From the NCBI GenBank assembly GCA_031002005.1, contig JARYHS010013631.1:70987832-71051831 (forward strand): 64,000 nt of DNA, given 5' to 3'. The stretch is from Vandiemenella viatica. Lineage: Eukaryota; Arthropoda; Insecta; Orthoptera; Morabidae. Position 1 is the stretch's first letter; every line of letters starts with the position of its first letter. Made by a program: the position numbers and the translations under genes. The notes beneath the pieces are model-generated. The model worked only from the letters and a program-made list of their open reading frames with translations. It had not been told where the DNA came from and ran no database searches. Positions 56,575 through 64,000 of this stretch are shown one piece after another.

Positions 56575-57429
56575 CAATGATTTTTAACATAACTTCTGGT
56601 GCGCCTGAGGTCCTACAACCTACACCATCTTCGTGGACTAGAGCTGTAGCAAACCATATTCATTTCGTTGCTCGCATTTGTCGTATGGATGTCGGTTTGA
56701 TTCGATAAACGAACAAATACGACGCGTGATGCGGGAACTAGAACGGTTCGCCCAGCGACTAAATGAATCTTAATGAGAGAATGAACATTTCAAGCTTCGT
56801 GCGTCACGTATTTCTGGCAACTCTGATTTGAATTCGTTTCGTCACAAAGAAAAATGCTTTAGTACAAACATGTTGCGCGTACATTATTTTATAATTAATG
56901 TTATTTACTATTAATTGTTGATTTTTTTGACGAGGTAAGTAATTTTGACGAGGTAAGTAATTTTGACAACAAATGCTGTAAATTTGCTTTTGTTTAACAT
57001 TAAAATTTACGGAGTATAATTTGTAAATAGAAAATTTGGATAGACGGTTATTGCTTTTTTATTGATCATAACTAAGTGAGATTGTATTCATTTCAAACAT
57101 TTATGAAATGCTTTTATTCTGAAATGCGATATTTTACCTGCACTTACTTTACTAAATGAATTTAAAGTACAAATGAGGTAATCCCGTAACCCGTACGCGA
57201 CGCGACTCGACGCTTGATAGTAGTGCTAGATTGTGTTAAAAGTAACGAGTAACGAAACAATACGTTAATAACGAAGTCGTCCCGCACGCGGCGCGACCAT
57301 GCTAGCGCTCGATTGTATCAAAAGTAAGATTCGATAGTATCGAGTACCGATTGGTTTAGCAATGAATACATGCAGGTACACAATTTCTCGTTACTTTTAC
57401 AGCTCTGTCGGGGACCGCAGGGGTCTGTT
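56575..57429. other. No recognised gene
   Basis: Contains a 19-base tandem duplication, GACGAGGTAAGTAATTTTG, at about 56930-56967. Otherwise nothing. Confidence 0.45.
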
Positions 57430-58106
57430 CACTACATGATTCACTTCAAATTTCGTAACTGTTTCCGTATCGATTTCAAACGTGATTTTAGATTTATTGT
57501 GTTACAATTGTACAATATAATAAGTCCCAAATGAGGAGCCACTGAATAAAACGTGCCACGTCCATTTAAAAGAAAAAAATTATGTATTATGGCTGCTATT
57601 AATGAAAACAGTGTGCTGCCAATTTTCATCGCAAAAACATGTTTAGCCTTCGACCGAGCGTGGCTAATGAGCGGTAACGCTGTGTCTCGCATTCGAGCGG
57701 ACGCGGGTTGGAATCCCCGTCCGGGGATCCAGATTTGGGTTTTCCGTGGTTTCCTCAAATCACTCCAGGCGAATGCTGGGGTGCTTCCTTCAAAAGGCCA
57801 TGGCCGAATTCCTTCCCGTCCCTTGTCCCCTATCCTTCCAGTCTCTAATAAACTCGATGAGACAAAGCCAAAAGCAAAAAAGTGTAACATTCCAGATATT
57901 TTGACTCGAAAATTTCGCATAAATGAGAAGCATATGGCCAGTCGCGAAGTCAAATAGATTTCCTGTAATATAATGAAAAGTCGATTTAATATATTTTATT
58001 AGTTGGCTCTTAAAATGTTAATAATATAAGCGAAAAATTAGGCTGATATATCTCAGTGCTCGGTAGAGTTACTTTTAGTCCTTGAGTTGAGAAATGCTGT
58101 TCTGGC
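57430..58106 (+). mobile_element. hAT-type element, family 1, carrying a SINE
   Basis: 57430-57545 matches the middle of 9205-9885 and 29815-30450 (TTATTGTGTTACAATTGTACAATATAATAAGTCCCAAATG, in pieces). 58083-58106 (CTTGAGTTGAGAAATGCTG) resembles the hAT terminus. A SINE at 57655-57872 lies between. Left end unclear. Confidence 0.5.
57655..57872 (+). mobile_element. tRNA-derived SINE (family A), best-preserved head
   Basis: Box A-like GAGCGTGGCTAATGAGCGGT and box B-like GGTTGGAATCCCCGTCCGG, then CCAGATTTGGGTTTTCCG, CAGGCGAATGCTGGG, AAAAGGCCATGGCCGAATTC and CTCGATGAGACAAAGCC. This order defines the family: tRNA-like head with polymerase III boxes, then a non-tRNA body. Confidence 0.87.
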
Positions 58107-59199
58107 CTTCGCAATATTTAAGTATCGCTCTCTGAATTGTGTTACAAATGTTCTATACGGTCAGTGTTATTGATTTGGGAAGTATAGACAGGCAAATTTG
58201 TAACTAGGGATTAAAGTAATGAATTCTGCGTTCCCCCCCTCCCACCCCCCCCTTATTTACAAAATTGTTCGTGATTAAAATGGAAATTCATCGCAGCTTT
58301 GGTTCAGTCAACGGTCTAAAAACAGGAATAGCCGATGCTCTGGTGACGGCAAGATTTGAGCAGCCGGAATCGGCAGTTGGCCGAAATACAGGCTGCGCAG
58401 TTAGGAATGCTGTACCAGCTCCGCACCCAGATGTAGTCGTCACGCGTAGTAATGACTCACTGGTTATCACAACACTCCCAGCTGGTAAAGGACATCTGCA
58501 CTGCTTGCTTGACACCTCGAAAAAACACGGACAAAGAGGAAGGACAAAATCTGATTCATCAGTTATCACGGCAGCCACAATACACAGTGGAATCAATGCT
58601 TTATCCGCGCCTATTATCGAGGTGCTACGAAATTGGATCGATTTGTTTTCATATCTGTCACGTCTTATCAGCTATCTCCACTGGAAATCTAGTATCTTCG
58701 GATAACAGCAGGTTACTAGAGTTACGATGAAATAACTTTCCAAACTCCGCGATTGGGTATTACGGCCATGGCGTTTTCATTGACGATCATATACAACTCC
58801 CCAGCTACCATGCACATTTTACGGTATCTCGTTAGGCCTATCTTAGCTTTGCCGCAGAGTATCCATACACACCTCGTATTTAGCGAGAAAACATCTGAAT
58901 CCATGAAATGCTAGTTATCCAGAAAGTAACGCAAACAGAAATGGAAAAGAGACATTTGAATAATGCTAAGAAACGTTAAGAAATAATGGGCAAGTCTATC
59001 AATTAAATGAAGGATTTAATTTGGCGATGAACCTAGTCGCAAAATTGTATAAACAACTCACTATAACATAAGGCGCCGAATCCTTTGGACAGATAAATTC
59101 TGAAGGCAGCCGATATGACATTTTTGACAGACAAAGAAAGATTCGGAAGCTACGGATGGAATTTAAAAAAATCATTATTATGTTATTATTATTGGTTAT
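58107..59199. other. No recognised gene
   Basis: A 146-codon plus-strand frame (58265-58705) lies in a GC-richer patch; no domain recognised. A 102-codon antisense frame overlaps it. Not accepted as a gene. Confidence 0.35.
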
Positions 59200-59275
59200 G
59201 ACTTAGGCTTGCCGGCGTAGAGATCATTGGAAGTGAGAGAAGACTGGGAGCAAGGAACAGGAAGGAATTTGTGCT
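59200..59275 (-). mobile_element. SINE (family A) 3' fragment
   Basis: GCCGGCGTAGAGATCATTGG..GAGCAAGGAACAGGAAGGAATT resembles the end of the SINE read on the minus strand. Confidence 0.5.
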
Positions 59276-59754
59276 GTAAGAATGATAGTTCACAAACTTG
59301 TTTCGTTACATTGCGGTTGAAAAGTAGAAAGCTATTGGTGACAGAAATGACCAGTCGATACATATTCTCCTCTTCAATTCTTCTATTACTAAATTAACCA
59401 ATGTCTAATTTCTTAAAATGTGATCACCAAGCTGTCAGTATTGTAAGAATTTCACGAATTGCTTCCTTCAACCGTCACGTTTATTTCATAATTAATCTGC
59501 ACACTTTAATTTCCAACATTTTCCAACTACGCAATAATTTCGAAGCAACATGTCTGAACAAACTAAATGAAATATCGAAGAGAGAGGGAGATAATGGGGA
59601 TAGACATTTGTAATTAACAGTCAACAGGATGATAAGGAACCGAGTTTCGAAGAGATGAAGGCATTGTCATTACTGTATGGCCACAGCAAGAAACAAAATA
59701 GCACACTAATAAAATTCTCCTCTACTGCTGCACTGTGATGCTTTTTCGTTCCAG
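59276..59754. other. No recognised feature
   Basis: AT-rich, nothing identifiable. Confidence 0.4.
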
Positions 59755-59946
59755 GAAGTTGTTTGCAGAGCTGGAACTAGTCCAGACATACGGCTTAACG
59801 ATGCTGCGCTTGCCGCAGAAGTTTTAACGATCCAGCTGATCAGAGGCAGACACGCTGGCCTACTGAAGCTAGCCTGTTCCAGCACCTTCCGCGGCATTGC
59901 GATTGGCTACCGCTTTCACCCGCCTTCACAGTCCAAAGCATCATAA
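59755..59946 (+). CDS. Weak candidate last exon, function unknown
   Basis: After an acceptor-like GCTTTTTCGTTCCAG (ending 59754), 63 codons run open to TAA at 59944-59946. They include LNDAALAAEVLTIQLIRGRH and AGLLKLACSSTFRGIAIGYR. An AATAAA lies at 60052-60057. The stretch is GC-richer than its flanks. I recognise no domain, and the frame is also open some way upstream of the acceptor, so it may be chance or a repeat remnant. Confidence 0.2.
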   Translation, partial: EVVCRAGTSPDIRLNDAALAAEVLTIQLIRGRHAGLLKLACSSTFRGIAIGYRFHPPSQSKAS

Positions 59947-61574
59947 TGTAAAGAGATCAAAACCACCGCCATAATACAGCAGATCCCGTTACAAAGTAGC
60001 AATTTCTCGTTCAATATTGAGTGCTAAAAGATACATTTTACTGAGCTCTTTAATAAAGTGGAATAGTATTTTTTCTTCTTCAAGTATCTACTGTACTTTG
60101 GAAGCGTTTCATTAATGTCGAGAGAGTAAATTTCCGTGAAATGGAAAATGATCTGTATTAAAGCATCGTGGCGGCTTTCACAAGTCCATGGAAAAAAGAA
60201 ATCTGGATACCTTGACCAGAAATAAACAAAGACCTGAACGATACCGACTACTAACAACCAGTTTTCCCTCCGTGCAATACAGTGAGAGTCCTCAGTTTTG
60301 ATAAACAGATTTGTATATCGGGTGGAAAGCCGCGAACAATGTAAGCAAACTGGCAGTTACTTCGATAGAAGCATTGCATCTGTGGTGACAACATCCTCGT
60401 AAAATGTTAACAGTAGGCCTATGTTCTAATGTCTAGGCACAAAAGGAACGATATATGAGATTCTACCAGATTAAACAGAAGATAATCTCCGACAAGATCT
60501 TACTCGTTTTATTTTATTTTGCACCTTAATAGAACAAGTCGTGATCCTGCTGTATTCTTTGAATACTCATCAGTAGAAATATCTGCAGATTCTTCGAGAA
60601 TTTTTTTTCTGAAAACAAATTAGTAAAAATCGAACGAAAATACTTTAATGTTTGCTGTTGTGTTAAATGGACAGAATCGTATTTCAACTGAATAGATTAT
60701 TGTCTTAATTGCTGACTAATACTTAAGCGATGGGAGCAAGGAAGAGATTTTTTACTTGGCGTGTAACATGCCTGTCGAAATAGTGTAACGCCTTGCCGTT
60801 ATGAACTACCAACAACGGATCGAAGGGAGGGGGTTAAGGGAGGGGGGGGGGAGAAGGACAAGTTGAGCCTCTTAGTCTAGCGTATTCTATGATTCGTTCT
60901 CCAAGGCAAAATTTACTTTTTCTGTACTCAACTTATAAAATATACTAGTATCTTTCGCTTAAATACAGGATACTGTTGATATGGGGACGAATTTTAAGCG
61001 TTTTTGGGGATAGATAAAATAATAAAAAATGGTCCAAAATTAACAACTTTGACAGCAACTCACGTGTTTAATTCTTAGTGAAAAAATTGAAAACATATCT
61101 TAGCCTTCACACGCTGGGGTAGATCGGCCCCGCCCCTTCCCCGACACACTTTATTTTTATGTTTCCTAATTTAGAAGACCTAACTACATTCAAAACAGTA
61201 TAGCTTTGAAACCAACTGAACCGTCACCATTGAAGGTGGTGGACTGTATACTTGAATGTAACAGTTTGTTTCATGCGTTGATTCGCCACCGATAAAAAAG
61301 AATATTGTAGGGATCCTATCTGGTTTTTTCAGCTTCATTAACCAAACTATTACTATCCATATTTTAACCTAGAAGGTCTTATTGTTTTAAATCATAATGA
61401 CATAATATTACATGAGTGAACTGGAATTGCCCTGTTCCATATCCCAGACTTTCTCCCGTTTGCACCCATAGAATACAAGGTGGTATTTTGTACCGTTACA
61501 ACGTGAACGTCTTTGCAATATTGTTGCCTACGCGGGCTTGTATTTTTCTTTTAAATCCGAAATTCGAAACAGTC
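59947..61574. other. No recognised gene
   Basis: AT-rich with a G run at about 60839-60852. Nothing identifiable. Confidence 0.4.
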
Positions 61575-61850
61575 AAACGACCTCGTAGGGGGTAGCGCTC
61601 TTCGCGCGTTTCATGAGTTGCCGGTTCGAGTCCGGCCTTAGGTAGATGTGGATTTAATTAAGTGTTGTGTACGTCTTTGTCTGTATTTCCATGGTTTCCC
61701 CAGATCACTCCATGCGAATGCTGGGATGGTTCCTCACAATAGCCCATGGGCGCCTCCTGCCATATCCCGTATATCCCTTCCAAACCATTACCTTCCCGGA
61801 TAGGTGCAATGCACCCTCCGCCAAACACTTTTAGCGAATCGCGGAGTAAT
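61575..61850 (+). mobile_element. tRNA-derived SINE (family C)
   Basis: Head CTCGTAGGGGGTAGCGCTC and box B-like CCGGTTCGAGTCCGGCC. The body has CCATGGTTTCCCCAGATCAC, CATGCGAATGCTGGGATGG, and ends TAGGTGCAATGCACCCTCCG. Middle sequence shared with family A but head and tail differ. Confidence 0.65.
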
Positions 61851-61895
61851 AGTAATGGATTGTGTTCATTCCGTTACTACTTTTTTGTTTTTACT

Positions 61896-62110
61896 TATGG
61901 CTTTATGCCTTTTCGACGTTATTAGAGGCAGGATGAGATTGGGGACAAGTAACTGTAAGGAATTCGGCCATGGCCTTTGAACGAAGCATTCTTGCGTTCG
62001 CCTGGAGTGATTTGGGGAAACAATGGAAAAACCAGATCTGGATGCCCGGACGGGTATTAGAACTGGTGTCCTCCCGAATGCGTCAACCTCTCACCCATCG
62101 CGATCGGTCC
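61896..62110 (-). mobile_element. tRNA-derived SINE (family A)
   Basis: Plus view starts GGCTTTATGCCTTTTCGACG, then GGAATTCGGCCATGGCC, GATCTGGATGCCCGGACGGG, CGAATGCG and the head complement ACCCATCGCGATCGGTCC. Confidence 0.8.
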
Positions 62111-62792
62111 ATTCCGTTACAAGTTGCTTGTTGTTGTGCGTTGCGACAGAGAGTATAATTCTAATTTATGCGATTGCGACGCAATTTTAGCAGTCACTTT
62201 TGTAGTCTTATCTAAAAGCTTGAAAGTGAAAAGAGAGCTATGGCCAATGTTACTTCCAGTATTAGTGGCACAAGCGAAGACAAGAGAAAAGGAACTGCAA
62301 ACAAATATTTTAAAGACATTAGGCGAAATGATAAACAACTTTTTCCCATGAGGCTAATTTGTGTTACAAACGTGTTTTATCATTTCAGCTGACTATTCAG
62401 AAACCGAAACAAATTGTTTATAGAATAGTCTTTTTTGTTGGGGTTCAACGAACTGTCGGCATACGAAAGATGATAAGGAGCCGGGCATGTAGCTATCTGC
62501 GTGTTAGGATTTTTTGGGAAGGTGTATCCGCTTATTCTCTTAAGTAGGTACAACGCCATTATTCGCGTTGACGATTAAAGAAAATCTGTCTAGAAGTCAT
62601 ATCAGGTTGGTTGGAAACCTAGCGTCGTATCTTGCCTAATCTAGTACGAAAGGACTTTAATGCTCGCTATCAAATCGTGAAGAAAAACAATAGTTACAAG
62701 CTAGAGGAGTCGAAAACTGTGTTAAAAGTTTAATAGCCGATTACTGCGTCGTCCGAGTTTGCTGCTCTTTCCTGGTTTTTTTTTTTTTTTGT

Positions 62793-62940
62793 GTAACTGC
62801 TTTACGTCTCTTTTTAACATCGAGGTCTTTAGAGACGGGAAGGATGAGGGGCAAGGAATGGGAAGGAATTCGGCCATGGCCTTTTGAAGGAAGCATCCCG
62901 GCAATTTGCCTGGAGTGATATGGGGAAACCATGGAAATCT
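62793..62940 (-). mobile_element. tRNA-derived SINE (family A), head missing
   Basis: Plus view TGTAACTGCTTTACGTCTC, ATCGAGGTCTTTAGAGACGG, GGCCATGGCCTTTTGAAGG, GGGGAAACCATGG, then it stops abruptly before the box B region. The 3' motif matches the SINE inside the 49-51 kb transposon. A T run (62777-62790) adjoins the 3' end. Confidence 0.78.
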
Positions 62941-64000
62941 TTCCTGTTCACCAGACACACAAATACAGATCCAAAAGCAATTACTACACTGTGATATTAC
63001 ATACAATCGAAATTTCATGCTTAGTGTTGTGGGGAAGTTTTGACTTTTATTTGAAGAGTGAAAGATTAGTATAAGTTATCAATGGAGTTGCTTTACAATT
63101 TACCGCAATGAAAGAATCTATAATAAAATTGTGTATCATGTATTAGCAGGTTATGGGACATAATCTAAATTGCAGTTGAAATGGTGATAAATATTACACC
63201 CATCTTCAGTTCTTATAAGTCAACTACAGTTTCGGCACTAGCACAATCATTGGGACTCGTCAAGTAATTGTCGTTCAGGTCTGAAAACTGTTGCACATGT
63301 TTATTTTGTGATACTATTTAATATATGTTGCTCTTAGAGCTTTAAAATATACAGATACCTCAAAAATTTCACTCGAAAAGTGCCGTAACGCAATACCGCG
63401 TGCGACTGGGAGAAGCCTTATAGCGAAGTATAATGATCGTTCACACGTTCTTTGAACGATATTATTTGGGAATAATGTTGTTATCAAAAGAATAAATATG
63501 GAATAAATTACTTTGAACCGTAAGCGAACATTAGTTACCTCATTTACGTACACAAATGCAACGTCCAACGATAATAGGTATTACTGTACATTGTCAAGTA
63601 ACATATCCAGCATGTTGTTATGACGGAGACGTTAATATTCTACGGCATTTGTCAAATTAGGTTGCGGCAATATTAACATAGCTTATGTTTGGGTTGAAAG
63701 TGCGGCAATATCCTTGTTTCAGCAATAGGTACTTAGGAACTTAGTTTTTATATTTGACATGCAATGGCGTTTGGTTCTTGTTGTTAAAGCACAATTTGTT
63801 AGAAATTTGGATTTATTAAACATTTAAGTTATCATGATTTTCAAACAATCATTAGCGGCGCCTGTGGATAGGTTGGAATGTAGCCTGAACCAAAACGGAC
63901 ATAGACGCTTCCTTTTGTAGCTTAATGGACTTGAAATTTTGTTTTTATAATAACGTTAAGTTGATTTGTTCCTCGTCGTTGTTGGTCATTGATGCATTTA
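62941..64000. other. No recognised feature
   Basis: AT-rich. A short block near 63854-63888 (GGATAGGTTGGAATGTAGCC) resembles 42031-42052 (GGTTAGGTTGAAATGCAGCC), hinting at another dispersed repeat. Confidence 0.35.

Noticed and set aside
58265..58705. 146-codon plus-strand open frame
   Set aside because: No domain recognised, a long antisense frame overlaps it, and no splice or promoter context seen. Composition alone can explain it.
61575..61650. tRNA gene
   Set aside because: The box A- and box B-like motifs belong to a SINE head. I could not fold a sound cloverleaf with an acceptor stem, and the SINE body follows directly. The same applies to 8275, 21435 and 57655.

Overview
The window looks like intergenic or intronic DNA from a large, repeat-rich insect genome. 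I infer a polyneopteran, most likely an orthopteran. The reasons are about 60% or more A+T, no operons or dense genes, abundant tRNA-derived SINEs, decayed non-LTR reverse transcriptases, Tc1/mariner, hAT, piggyBac and Harbinger elements, and long microsatellites. The 3' ends reading 'gcagagtatggatgtagatgt' in pieces, and the SINE body with 'ggccatggccttttgaagg', remind me of locust and grasshopper repeats. That is memory, not a search result. I see no bacterial, organellar or rRNA sequence, no CRISPR array and no convincing free-standing tRNA gene.

Only one stretch looks like host coding sequence: a minus-strand internal exon at 4963-5193 with good splice signals. A second, much weaker candidate last exon lies at 59755-59946 on the plus strand. 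Everything else I could classify is mobile DNA or simple repeat.

Layout. 1-4.3 kb: reverse-transcriptase (RT) fossils flank a piggyBac-like element (1998-3771) bounded by TTAA, with a 43-bp minisatellite at its left end. 5-10.4 kb: candidate exon, RT fossils, SINEs, a 22-bp minisatellite, hAT-type elements. 10.7-18.4 kb: two copies of an unclassified ~0.8-0.9 kb repeat, a 5'-truncated non-LTR RT with an intact partial frame, and more RT, transposase and SINE fossils. 19-20.2 kb: a long CT tract, a CpG-rich block and a complete hAT-type MITE. 23.7-24.8 kb: an element bounded by TTAA of uncertain superfamily. 27.9-31 kb: an RT fossil broken by a hAT MITE, then a hAT-type copy carrying a transposase remnant. 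33-34.1 kb: a decayed full-length Tc1-like element. 37-42.3 kb: SINEs, a perfect 114-bp hairpin, a Harbinger-type MITE and a long inverted repeat. 43.5-45.8 kb: a mariner element with a nearly full-length open transposase running into a tandem repeat, then another inverted repeat. 48.9-51.0 kb: a DNA transposon into which a second copy of itself has inserted in opposite orientation, each copy carrying the same SINE. 52-58.1 kb: RT and transposase fossils and a complete 330-bp hAT MITE. 59-64 kb: mainly SINEs and unclassified AT-rich DNA.

The genes do not form a pathway. The story is layered insertion. The clearest nestings are transposon into its own copy, MITE into RT, RT tail against a transposase, and SINE into DNA transposons. 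Target-site duplications readable by eye (8-bp, 9-bp, TTA, TTAA, TA) support many boundaries.
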